A stretch of 39,435 nt of DNA. It comes from Verrucomicrobiota bacterium (GTDB lineage: Bacteria > Verrucomicrobiota > Verrucomicrobiia > Opitutales > Opitutaceae). The DNA is taken from positions 1-39,435 of the forward strand of contig JAEZAD010000231.1 in assembly GCA_023430565.1 (NCBI GenBank), given 5' to 3'. The notes beneath the pieces were generated by a model, which was given only the letters and a program-made list of their open reading frames with translations, did no database searches and had not been told where the DNA came from. The translations under genes were made by a program, and so were the position numbers. Positions 16,250-23,787 of this stretch are shown one piece after another. Position 1 is the stretch's first letter; each line of letters begins with the position of its first letter.

Positions 16250-17013
16250 AGGGGGCGGATGGCGACTTCCTTGAAATAGAGGGTGTCGCCGGGGTCGTGG
16301 GTTTGGAGGCCGATGTAGCCGCGGGTCGGGCGGACGGGTTCGCGTTTCGGAGCGGACCAGGTGTTGCGCGGCGGGGCGTCGGTGGTGGCGGAGTCGAAGC
16401 GGGTGACGGTTTGGCCGTCGAGTTCGACGACGACTTCCGTGCCGCGGAGAGTGATGATCATCGTGCGCCAGCCGTCGGCGGGGGCGGGCGGGAGCTCGTC
16501 GGCGGGGGCGTAGGAGTAGATCGAGCCGGTGCGATGCAGCGCGTCGCCGCTGTCCATGATTTGGACTTCGAAGCCGTGATGGATGGCATACCAGCCGCCA
16601 TTTTCGGATTCGGAGGCGGTGGCCATTTTTTTGGCTTCGGTTTCGGAGAGGGAGTTGTTGGGGCCGCGGGTGACGCCGATGAGGTCGTTGCGTCCGATTT
16701 GGTCGAGGATGCCGTGGTCCATGCGGATGTGGACGCCGGCGTTGTCGTTGGGTTCTTCGGGGCGGTAGACGATGCGAATCTGGCAGTCGCCGAAGGCTTC
16801 CTTCGTGTAAACGAGGAGGCCGAGGCCGCGGGCGTCGGGTTCGGTGCGAAGCGTGTCGCCTTCGACGATCATCCGGCCGAAGCCGACGTGTTGCCAGGCG
16901 GGGGCGACGCGGTTGTTTTCGATGAGCGGAAGGGGGCGCCAGTCGGAGGCGGAAAACGCGGTGAGACTGGTGGAGGCGAGGGCGAGGAGCGCGAGGGGAA
17001 CGAATCGCTTCAT
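16246..17013 (-). CDS. Secreted DUF1080 (3-keto-disaccharide hydrolase) family protein
   Basis: A 255-residue exported protein: signal peptide KRFVPLALLALASTSLTAFS, then a concanavalin-like jelly roll of the DUF1080 family (Pfam PF06439). Typical strands are visible: DCQIRIVYRPEEPNDNAGVH, HHGFEVQIMDSGDALHRTGS, GWRTMIITLRGTEVVVELDG, and the ending YIGLQTHDPGDTLYFKEVAIRPL. The GFEVQIMD and YIGLQTH blocks are the most conserved of the family. Family members are linked to hydrolysis of 3-keto-glycosides; the substrate is not established here. It is separated from the upstream transglutaminase gene by a strong terminator, so it has its own promoter. The stop TAG is part of a REP element. Confidence 0.88.
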   Translation of the reverse strand: MKRFVPLALLALASTSLTAFSASDWRPLPLIENNRVAPAWQHVGFGRMIVEGDTLRTEPDARGLGLLVYTKEAFGDCQIRIVYRPEEPNDNAGVHIRMDHGILDQIGRNDLIGVTRGPNNSLSETEAKKMATASESENGGWYAIHHGFEVQIMDSGDALHRTGSIYSYAPADELPPAPADGWRTMIITLRGTEVVVELDGQTVTRFDSATTDAPPRNTWSAPKREPVRPTRGYIGLQTHDPGDTLYFKEVAIRPL

Positions 17014-17046
17014 GGGCCGAAAGCTGGCGAGGGAAGTGGGATGTGC

Positions 17047-17078
17047 AAAAAAAAGAACCGCGGCGGCGGCCGCGGTTC
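17047..17078 (-). terminator. Rho-independent terminator of the porin-transglutaminase operon
   Basis: A 9-base perfect stem GAACCGCGG / CCGCGGTTC (17055-17063 and 17070-17078) with a 6-base loop, followed on the minus strand by eight Ts (17054-17047). It lies about 30 bases after the stop of the transglutaminase-like gene. Confidence 0.93.
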
Positions 17079-17110
17079 GGAAGGGGCGAGAGGAGTCGGA
17101 GCGTGCCGGC

Positions 17111-18169
17111 TTAATTCGAGGCGACGGCGGCGGCGGGTTTTTGTTCGGTATAGAAGACCTTTCGCGAGAGCTGGGCGGGGAGGTCGCCTTCGGGGATGAC
17201 GCGGGCTTCGACGCCGTCGATTTCGGCGTAGCCGATGACCATGGTGTTGACGCGATTTTCGGTGAGGGCGCGTCCGGCGAGGTCGAATTCGCGGCCCTCG
17301 TTAAGCCAGAGGCGGCGTTCGGTGAGGCCGGTGAACCAGCGGGTGCGGCCGAGGCCTTTGGGGTCGTCGGCTTCGACGATGTCGGCGGGGACCCAGCCGT
17401 AGTTGGGAACGAAATACTCGGCCCAGCAGCGGTAGCCGGGATCGACCTCCTTGCCGTCGTTGCCGGGGTTGAGCCGGTAGCCCATTTGGAGGCGGGACGG
17501 GATGCCGCGGGCGCGGGCGAGGGCGATGAACATGGAGTGGAGGTCGGTGCAGCAGCCGCCGGCGTTGGTCATGCAGTCTTCGGCGTCGCCGATGCCGCAG
17601 TTCGGCTTGGAGGGGTCTTTCGAGTAGTGGTCGGCGTAGTCGGCGACGGCGGCGAGGAGGAGTTGGGCTTGTTTCGCGACGTTGGTTTCGGAGCCGCAGG
17701 TTTCGGTGGCGAGCTTGGCGATGCGCGGCGTGACCTTCATGTGCGGGGCGTCGGTGCGAAGTTCGTCGACGAAGAGGGAACGATGCGAGTCGGTGATGGG
17801 GCCGGCCTTGGCGGGGTCGAGATCGACGAAGACGGAGCGGCGGCGGAGGGTGAATTCGACTTGGGAGGAGAGGGCGGCGGCGGCGGGGTTGTTCACCTCG
17901 ACGAGCATGAAGCGATTGCCGTGGTCGGGCTCGGTGACGATTTTCCACGGGCCGGGCGCGGAGATGACGCCGAAATCGAGGACCTCCTGGAAGCGTTCGT
18001 CGTCGGGGATGGCGATCCACCATTTCACGGATTTGGCGCCAGCGGGGATGTCGGAGAGCGTGACGGTTTGTTGAACGCGGTAGGTGCGGGTGGTTTCCGG
18101 GAATTCGCCGGCGTGAAGGCCGGCGGTGGCCGCGAGGGCGGCGAAGGTGAGGAGGGCGGGGAGTTTCAT
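17111..18169 (-). CDS. Secreted transglutaminase-like protein with the catalytic His replaced by Arg
   Basis: A 352-residue exported protein (signal KLPALLTFAALAATAGLHAG). Residues 25-150 are a beta-rich domain (TTRTYRVQQTVTLSDIPAGA) that precedes the transglutaminase core in this group. The core shows the nucleophile Cys207 in GGCCTDLHSMFIALARARG, the downstream block YRCWAEYFVPNYGWVPADI, and the Asp in VPADI. In the family the second block normally reads YHCWAEF with the catalytic His; here codon 247 (17429-17431) is CGC, Arg. The protein may therefore be inactive as a protease/transglutaminase, or use another base. The gene lies 21 bases after the porin-like gene and is followed by a strong terminator, so the two form an operon. 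Confidence 0.85.
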   Translation of the reverse strand: MKLPALLTFAALAATAGLHAGEFPETTRTYRVQQTVTLSDIPAGAKSVKWWIAIPDDERFQEVLDFGVISAPGPWKIVTEPDHGNRFMLVEVNNPAAAALSSQVEFTLRRRSVFVDLDPAKAGPITDSHRSLFVDELRTDAPHMKVTPRIAKLATETCGSETNVAKQAQLLLAAVADYADHYSKDPSKPNCGIGDAEDCMTNAGGCCTDLHSMFIALARARGIPSRLQMGYRLNPGNDGKEVDPGYRCWAEYFVPNYGWVPADIVEADDPKGLGRTRWFTGLTERRLWLNEGREFDLAGRALTENRVNTMVIGYAEIDGVEARVIPEGDLPAQLSRKVFYTEQKPAAAVASN

Positions 18170-18190
18170 GGGTGTGGGGAAATGCGGGGC

Positions 18191-19327
18191 TTACCACTTC
18201 CAGTTCAGGTCGAGGCGGAAGCGTTTGCCGTCCTGGCGGCTGGTGATGGCGTCGACGAGGAAGAGGCGGGCCATGAGGTTGAGGTCCTTGGTGAAAGCGT
18301 AGGCGACGCGAAATTCGGAGCCCTTGATGTCGGTGACGTCGGATTGCGGGCCGTTGCCGAAGCGGGCCCAGTCGTCCTGCGCGTAGGAGGCGTTGGTGGC
18401 GAAGGTTTCGACGTGGGCGTAGTAGTAGCCGGCGAGCCAGTCGCCGCGCTCCTTGAGCTGGCCGGCGACGACGGAGAAGACGTAGCCGAGGGTTTCGTCC
18501 TGTTGCGCGGCGGGGAATGGGGTGACCTCGGCGGCGCTGTAGTCCTGGAAGTTGTGAAAGACATCGACGCCGAAGGCGACGGGGACGCCGGCGATGGGCG
18601 TGCTCCATTGGGCGTTGAGCACACCCACGAGGTAGTCGCGGGCGCCGTTGCGATTGCGGAGGTGGCGAGCGCCGGTGTCGCCCTGGAAAGCGTGCAGACC
18701 GGCGGCGAGGGTGAGGCGGGCGGTGTCGATGGGCGCGGTGTATTTGAGCTGGCCGGCGAAGAGCTGGCCGTGGAGGTGGTTGACGCCGTCGGGGAGGGCG
18801 AAGGCGCCGAGCGTGGTTGTCAGCGTCGCGGTGCCGTGCTTGCGGTCGAACGAAGTGGCGGCGCCGGTGGGCGTAATGTCTTCGTCCCAGAAAAGTTCAT
18901 TTTGCTGCCAGAACGGGGAGCTGTTGCGGCCGAGCCAGGCGGTGGTGGTGCCCTGTTTATATTGGAGGAAGTAGCGGTCGAGGGAGAGGCGGAGGTCGTC
19001 GTTGGGGCCGTCGTTGGCGGTGAACGTGAGATGGGGTGACTGCTGGCTTTCGGGATCGCCGGTGCGAACGCGGGCGTGGAGGGACCAGGTGGGGTTGAAG
19101 GCGTAGGTGGCATTGACACGGACGCGGAAGCGGCCGCGTTCGCGGTCGGTGCGGAGGGCGCCGGTGGCGGTGTGGGAATCCCAGTCGGATTCGTAGCGGG
19201 CGCGGACGTCGCCGTTGACGGTGAGGTTTGGGGCGACGGTGAACGCGCGGGCAGAGGGCGCGAAGGCGGCCAACAGGAGCGTGCAGCGAGGCAGGAAGCG
19301 CCAGAAGCGCGCGAAGAGCGGGGGCAT
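18191..19327 (-). CDS. Putative porin (alginate-export/Porin_5-like outer-membrane barrel)
   Basis: A 378-residue protein from the ATG at 19327, giving a signal peptide (FLPRCTLLLAAFAPSARAF). The mature chain is a run of amphipathic strands typical of a 16-18 stranded porin: VNGDVRARYESDWDSHT, RFRVRVNATYAFNPTWSLHA, LSLDRYFLQYK, TTAWLGRNSSPFW, GYVFSVVAGQLKERGDWLAG, FRVAYAFTKDLNLMARLF, ending FRLDLNWKW with an aromatic last residue. It resembles the putative-porin family (Pfam Porin_5); the cargo is unknown. It is the first gene of an operon with the transglutaminase-like gene. An ATG at 19348 is an alternative start. Confidence 0.82.
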   Translation of the reverse strand: MPPLFARFWRFLPRCTLLLAAFAPSARAFTVAPNLTVNGDVRARYESDWDSHTATGALRTDRERGRFRVRVNATYAFNPTWSLHARVRTGDPESQQSPHLTFTANDGPNDDLRLSLDRYFLQYKQGTTTAWLGRNSSPFWQQNELFWDEDITPTGAATSFDRKHGTATLTTTLGAFALPDGVNHLHGQLFAGQLKYTAPIDTARLTLAAGLHAFQGDTGARHLRNRNGARDYLVGVLNAQWSTPIAGVPVAFGVDVFHNFQDYSAAEVTPFPAAQQDETLGYVFSVVAGQLKERGDWLAGYYYAHVETFATNASYAQDDWARFGNGPQSDVTDIKGSEFRVAYAFTKDLNLMARLFLVDAITSRQDGKRFRLDLNWKW

Positions 19328-19503
19328 GGGGTGGAACGGGAGGCACATGCGGGGGCATGTGGAGCGAAGGCTCGGGGCGAGGGCAGGGAAACGTGCGCTG
19401 CGAGCAACAGCGCGGGGACGAACGCGGGGATTTCCGGGGCGAGTTGCGGCGGGAAGCGGCCGGAGCGCTCGACAAACGAAGGAGGAGCGCAACGTTTCGC
19501 GGC

Positions 19504-20304
19504 ATGCCGGAAATCACTCCTCCTAATCTCGACGACGCGGGTCTCGAAGTGGGGACGTTCTTCGTGCGCAGCCGCAATGTGTTGCTGGCGCGGGCGGAGC
19601 TCGGGGACCTGTTCGTGGATTACTACCTTCATCTCGGCAAACATCAGATCAAACCGGGGGCGGCGGCGGATGCGTTGTTCAAGAAGGCGCTGGCGGCGTT
19701 CGTGCTGCATTGTGCGTCGCGGCCGCGGAACGAGCTGACGGCGTGGACGATCAATTTCCAGCAGCCGCTATTGAACGTGTTTCTGATTGGCGACAATGAG
19801 ACGGGCGCGGTGGCGGGGCGGGTGTTCGAGGAGAATGTGAAGGAGCTGCCGGAGAATTTGTTTTACGCGGACGTGGTGCGCGGGCGGGGCGAGAAGCGGC
19901 GGAGCACGGTGAGTTTCAAGGGCGGCGATCCGATCGAGGCGGCGGAAAAATTTTATGGGCAGAGCGAGCAGCGGGTGGCGCGATATTTTCAGCTGAGCGA
20001 GGAGGAGTTTGCGATGGTGACGGAGCATCCTGATTGTGACGTCGGGTGGCTGCACGCGCTGGAGGTGGAACAAGTGCGGAAGCTGGACGACGCGGAGACG
20101 CTGGTGCCGATGGAAAAGCGGGTGTATCGCTGGCACTGCGGGTGCAATCAGGAGCGGATGCTGGAGGTGCTGGCGCCGACGATGCGGCACGATCCGGAAG
20201 GGTTGTTTGGCGAAGAGGAAAAGATCGAGATCCGGTGTCCGCGCTGTGGGGCGCGTTATGCGATCACGCGGGAGGCGCTGGAGGCGTTTGTGGCGGAGAA
20301 GTGA
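19504..20304 (+). CDS. hslO: Hsp33-type redox-regulated chaperone
   Basis: A 266-residue cytoplasmic protein of the Hsp33 family, a holdase activated by oxidative unfolding. The C-terminal zinc-binding redox switch is complete: HCGC (CxC) followed 30 residues later by RCPRCGARY (CxxC), within the family spacing of 27-32. The N-terminal half matches the chaperone core only loosely in sequence (VGTFFVRSRNVLLARAELG, then FEENVKELPENLFYADVVRG). I place the start at the ATG at 19504; AAGGAGG lies about 17 bases upstream, which is further than usual. It is transcribed away from the porin gene, with about 175 bases between the two starts. A repeat-rich 140-base gap follows before pnuC. Confidence 0.88.
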   Translation: MPEITPPNLDDAGLEVGTFFVRSRNVLLARAELGDLFVDYYLHLGKHQIKPGAAADALFKKALAAFVLHCASRPRNELTAWTINFQQPLLNVFLIGDNETGAVAGRVFEENVKELPENLFYADVVRGRGEKRRSTVSFKGGDPIEAAEKFYGQSEQRVARYFQLSEEEFAMVTEHPDCDVGWLHALEVEQVRKLDDAETLVPMEKRVYRWHCGCNQERMLEVLAPTMRHDPEGLFGEEEKIEIRCPRCGARYAITREALEAFVAEK

Positions 20305-20320
20305 AGCGGCGGGTGTTGTC

Positions 20321-20363
20321 GTTAAGCGCGAAGACGCGAAGAGCTGCGAAGGTGCGCAAAGAG
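20321..20363. repeat. GCGAAG/GCAAAG short tandem repeat
   Basis: TTAAGCGCGAAGACGCGAAG continues as AGCTGCGAAGGTGCGCAAAG, a roughly 9-12 base periodic unit related to the runs at 13459 and 28773. It lies between hslO and pnuC. Confidence 0.5.
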
Positions 20364-20404
20364 CACCTGACGGGAGTGGAGGGATTTCGGCGGGCGGATA
20401 AACC

Positions 20405-20442
20405 CGTGATTGCCACGATCGGGGCTTCCCGGGATGACAGCG
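20405..20442. repeat. Dispersed-repeat-like element before pnuC
   Basis: On the minus strand it begins TGTCATCCCGGGAAGCCCCG and continues ATCGTGGCAATCAC. The TGTCAT start is shared with the element at 25337-25364. It ends four bases before the pnuC ATG. Only one copy of this exact form is in the window. Confidence 0.35.
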
Positions 20443-20446
20443 GGCC

Positions 20447-21097
20447 ATGTCTGTTTATGAAATCATCGGGACGGTGCTGGGGGTGATCGGTGTCGGGCTG
20501 ATGATCCGGCAGAATGTGTGGGGATGGCCGGTGGGGATCGTGCAGGTGGCGGTGTATGCGTGGGTGTTTTTCGAGGCGAAGCTGTATTCGGATGCGCTGC
20601 TGCAGGTATGTTTTTTCGGGATACAGGCGTATGGGTGGTGGCACTGGATTGGGGGCGAAAGGCGAGGGGCAAAGGGCGAAGGGGGCGGGGTGCGAGGGGA
20701 GTTGCGGGTGACTCGGCTGAGGGTGCGGGCCGTGCTGGGGTGGAGTGCGATCGGACTGGTGGCGACGGTGGCGTGGGGCGAGATGATGCGACGGAATACG
20801 GATGCGGCGCTGCCGCATTGGGACGCATTTATTTTGGTGTTTAGTTTGATTGCGCAGTGGTGGCAGGCGCGGAAGCGGTTGGAGTGCTGGGCGGGTTGGA
20901 TGATCGTGAACGTGGTGGCGATCGGCGTGTATTGGGCGAAGGACCTGCGGCTGACGGCGGGGCTGTATGTGATTTTTTTCGCGATGGCGGTGGCGGGCGA
21001 TCGGGCATGGCGGAGGAGTTGGCGGGACAGCGGTGCGCGCGGTGGAGTTGAGCCACGGATGAACACGGATGCACACGGATTGGGGGTGCGGCGGTGA
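20447..21097 (+). CDS. pnuC: Nicotinamide riboside transporter PnuC
   Basis: A 216-residue inner-membrane protein with about seven helices. Family motifs are clear: IIGTVLGVIGVGLMIRQNVW, GWPVGIVQVAVYAWVFFEAK, and LYSDALLQVCFFGIQAYGWW with the substrate-pocket Trp residues of PnuC. It facilitates uptake of nicotinamide riboside, trapped inside by phosphorylation; the kinase gene follows with a 4-base overlap. Two repeat-derived stretches are odd: residues GERRGAKGEGGGVRG after the WHWIGG helix come from a GGGCAAAGGG-type tract (20651-20690), and the C-terminal EPRMNTDAHG comes from ACACGGAT repeats (21051-21081). Both lie outside the membrane core. Confidence 0.93.
   Translation: MSVYEIIGTVLGVIGVGLMIRQNVWGWPVGIVQVAVYAWVFFEAKLYSDALLQVCFFGIQAYGWWHWIGGERRGAKGEGGGVRGELRVTRLRVRAVLGWSAIGLVATVAWGEMMRRNTDAALPHWDAFILVFSLIAQWWQARKRLECWAGWMIVNVVAIGVYWAKDLRLTAGLYVIFFAMAVAGDRAWRRSWRDSGARGGVEPRMNTDAHGLGVRR
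21051..21081. repeat. ACACGGAT tandem repeat at the pnuC 3' end
   Basis: GCCACGGATGAACACGGATG followed by CACACGGATT contains three CACGGAT units spaced 10 bases apart. It is translated in frame as the last residues of PnuC and lies 13 bases before the kinase start. Confidence 0.65.
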
Positions 21098-21651
21098 GCG
21101 AGAGCGTGGAGGTGAAGCGGATCGCGGTGTATGGGACGGAGTCGACGGGGAAGACGCGACTGGCGGAGAGGCTCGCGCGGCATTTCGGTGTGCCGCTCGT
21201 GGCGGAGTATGCGCGGGAGTTTTGGGATCAGCAGGGCGTGATCGGGCTGGAGGACATGGGGCCGATCGCGCGCGAGCAGTGGCGGCGCGAGGACGAAGCG
21301 GCGCGGGCGGCGGAGGAGAAGGGCGATCGTATTCTGATCTGCGATACGGAGGCGCTGACGACGATGTTGTGGAGCGATCTGCTGTATGGGACGTGTCCGG
21401 CGGAAGTGCGGCGCGGGGCGGAGAAGCGGTGCCGGAATTACGCGCTGTATCTGCTGCTCGAGGCGGATGTGCCGTTCGAGCCGGATCCGGCGCGGTGTTT
21501 TCCGGAGCCGGAGGATCGGGCAAAGGCGGCGCGAGTGTGGCGGGGGGCGGTGGAGCGGCGCGGGCTGCCGTTCGTGGAGATTCGCGGGGAGTGGGCGGAG
21601 CGGGAGCGGGCGGCGATCGCGGCGGTGGAGCGGGTGCTCGCGTCCGGGTGA
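21094..21651 (+). CDS. nadR: NadR-type nicotinamide riboside kinase (AAA/P-loop)
   Basis: A 185-residue P-loop kinase matching the C-terminal ribosylnicotinamide kinase domain of NadR. It has the Walker A motif YGTESTGKTRLAERLARHF, followed by VAEYAREFW, and a Walker B-like strand RILICDTEALTTMLW; the C-terminal segment FEPDPARCFPEPEDR is also family-like. It phosphorylates nicotinamide riboside to NMN for NAD synthesis. The N-terminal repressor and adenylyltransferase domains of E. coli NadR are absent, so it is the kinase alone and should not regulate transcription. The GTG start overlaps the pnuC stop by four bases, giving translational coupling of uptake and phosphorylation. Confidence 0.9.
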   Translation: MSESVEVKRIAVYGTESTGKTRLAERLARHFGVPLVAEYAREFWDQQGVIGLEDMGPIAREQWRREDEAARAAEEKGDRILICDTEALTTMLWSDLLYGTCPAEVRRGAEKRCRNYALYLLLEADVPFEPDPARCFPEPEDRAKAARVWRGAVERRGLPFVEIRGEWAERERAAIAAVERVLASG

Positions 21652-21693
21652 AAACGGGGTGGCGTCGTCATCCGCGGGCCACATCGTGGGTTC

Positions 21694-23787
21694 ATGGAGA
21701 GTTTTGTGAATTGGGTCGCGGAGACCCTGCAGGCGAGGCAGGTGCCGGCCGAATGGGCGGCGTTGGTGGCGACGGGAGCGGCGCTTGGGTTGCTGCTAGC
21801 GCTGGCGTGGGCGGCGAATTTTCTGGCGAAGCGGGTGATCCTGCGCGGGGTCGCCGCGGTGGTGCGGCGGACGTCGTTTCAGTGGGACAACGAGATGTTG
21901 GAGGCGGGGGTGTTCACGCGTTTGTCGCATCTGGTGCCGGCGGTAATCGTGAAGGTCTTCGGGCCGGGGGTCTTCGGAGAACGGGCGGAGGTGCTCGCCG
22001 GGGTGAACGCGGCGGTGGCCATTTACATCGTCTTTATCTGCATCGCGGTGTTTTTCGCGCTGCTGGATGCGCTGCATCAGATGGCCGAGCGAGGGCAGAA
22101 GACCGTGCGCATGCCGGTGAAGGGTTTTGTGCAGGCGGTGAAGCTGATCGCGACGCTGGTCGGACTGGTGCTGGGGTTGAGCATCGTCCTGGACAAGACG
22201 CCGCTTTATCTGCTGTCGGGGGTCGGGGCGTTGACGGCGGTGCTGCTGCTGGTGTTTCGCGACGCGATTCTGGGTTTCGTGGCGGGGATCATGATCTCGG
22301 TCAACGAACTCGTGCGGGTGGGCGACTGGATCGAGATGCCGAAGGCGGGGGCGGACGGGGACGTCATCGATGTTTCACTGACGACGGTGAAGGTGCGCAA
22401 CTGGGACAAGACGATCACGTCGATCCCGACGTATTCGCTGATTTCGGATTCGTTCAAGAACTGGCGCGGGATGCAGGAGATGGGCGGACGGCGGATCAAG
22501 CGGGCGATTCCGATCGAGGTGCAGACGATTCGTTTTGCCGACGAGGCGATGGTGGCGCGGTGGCGCAAGATCGGGCTGTTGCGCCACTATCTCGAGGCGA
22601 AGCAGGCCCAAGTCACGGCCTACAATGCGAAGGAGGGCGTGGATCTTTCGATTCTGGGGAACGGGCGGCGGTTGACGAATCTCGGCACGTTCCGCGCGTA
22701 TTGTGCCGCCTACCTGCGGGCGCATCCGAAGATTCACCGGGACATGACGTTTCTCGTGCGGCAGCTGGCGCCGACGGCGCAGGGATTGCCGCTGGAGATC
22801 TACGTCTTCACGACGGACACGCGCTGGGCGTTCTACGAGGACATCCAGTCCGATATTTTCGATCACCTGCTGGCTGTGATCGGCGAGTTCGATCTGCGGG
22901 TGTTTCAACAGCCGAGCGGGCGCGATGTGCACGACGTGGTGACCCGGTTTGCGGGGGGGCGGCGTGGGGAGTGCGGCGGGAGTGGCGTTGAAAGAGCGGA
23001 TGCTCCCGGACGGCACGGAGCGTTGAGACGGCGGAGCGGATTCGAGACGAGAAAGTCGGCCGAGCGGCGGATGCGCGTTGGGGGATCAAAGCGCGGCGGC
23101 GAGGATGGCGGTGAGTTCGGCGGGGGTGAGGGGGAGCGGGTTCGCTTTCATGCTGCTGGCGCGGGCGGCGGCTTCGACGATCGCGGGGAAATCCGCGGGG
23201 GTGATGCCGTAGGTGGAGAGCGACGGGATGCCAAGGGTGGTGAGGAGGTCGTGGGTCCAGCGGACGAGGTCCGGGGCGGTGGCGTGCGGCTGGGCGGTGA
23301 CGAAACGTGCGATTTCGTCGTAGCGGGCGAGCGACGGGTGGTGGGGTGCGCGGGCGTGGAGCGCGGCGAGGTTGGCCTCAATCACATGTGGCAGGAGTGC
23401 GGCGCAGATGGCGCCGTGGGGCGCGACCCACATGCCGCCGATGGGGCCGGCGAAACCGTGGACGGCGCCGAGGCCGGCGTTGGCGAGGGCGAGTCCGCCG
23501 AAGAGGCTGGCGAGCGACAGGTCTTCGCGGGCAACGGGGTCGCGGGGGTTTTCCACGGCGCGGCGGAGCGAGCGGGCGGCGCGGCGGATGCCTTCGACGC
23601 AGAGGGCGTCGGCGAGAGGGTTCGCGCGCGAGGAAACGTAGGGCTCGATGAGCTGAGTGAGGGCGTCGAGGCCGGTGGTGGCGGTGAGTGCGGGTGGGAG
23701 GTTGTAAGTGAGTTCGGGGTCAACCATCGCGAGGCGCGGCAGCATATGGGGGCTGCGGAGGGAGACCTTTACGCGATGCGCGGGTGA
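21694..23787 (+). CDS. MscS-family mechanosensitive channel (YbdG/YnaI type), with an open-ended antisense tail
   Basis: The first 420 or so residues (to about 22960) are a well-formed small-conductance mechanosensitive channel: membrane helices in LVATGAALGLLLALAWAA, IYIVFICIAVFFALLDALH and LIATLVGLVLGLSIVL, the pore helix region LSGVGALTAVLLLVFRDAIL followed by GFVAGIMISVNELVRVGDW, the beta domain DVIDVSLTTVKVRNWDKTI, and the C-terminal cytoplasmic domain ending LAVIGEFDLRVFQQPSGRDV. It releases solutes under membrane tension. No in-frame stop follows until 23787, so the frame runs through about 700 bases antisense to the alcohol dehydrogenase gene as Gly/Arg-rich sequence. A run of seven Gs (22952-22958) ends the conserved part; a one-base change there would reach stops at 22989 or 23024. 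The true end is probably near 22990-23026. Confidence 0.75.
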   Translation: MESFVNWVAETLQARQVPAEWAALVATGAALGLLLALAWAANFLAKRVILRGVAAVVRRTSFQWDNEMLEAGVFTRLSHLVPAVIVKVFGPGVFGERAEVLAGVNAAVAIYIVFICIAVFFALLDALHQMAERGQKTVRMPVKGFVQAVKLIATLVGLVLGLSIVLDKTPLYLLSGVGALTAVLLLVFRDAILGFVAGIMISVNELVRVGDWIEMPKAGADGDVIDVSLTTVKVRNWDKTITSIPTYSLISDSFKNWRGMQEMGGRRIKRAIPIEVQTIRFADEAMVARWRKIGLLRHYLEAKQAQVTAYNAKEGVDLSILGNGRRLTNLGTFRAYCAAYLRAHPKIHRDMTFLVRQLAPTAQGLPLEIYVFTTDTRWAFYEDIQSDIFDHLLAVIGEFDLRVFQQPSGRDVHDVVTRFAGGRRGECGGSGVERADAPGRHGALRRRSGFETRKSAERRMRVGGSKRGGEDGGEFGGGEGERVRFHAAGAGGGFDDRGEIRGGDAVGGERRDAKGGEEVVGPADEVRGGGVRLGGDETCDFVVAGERRVVGCAGVERGEVGLNHMWQECGADGAVGRDPHAADGAGETVDGAEAGVGEGESAEEAGERQVFAGNGVAGVFHGAAERAGGAADAFDAEGVGERVRARGNVGLDELSEGVEAGGGGECGWEVVSEFGVNHREARQHMGAAEGDLYAMRG

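Noticed and set aside
16844..19039. 731-residue plus-strand open frame opposite the transglutaminase and porin genes
   Set aside because: It is antisense to both genes and crosses a strong terminator; no domain is recognisable.
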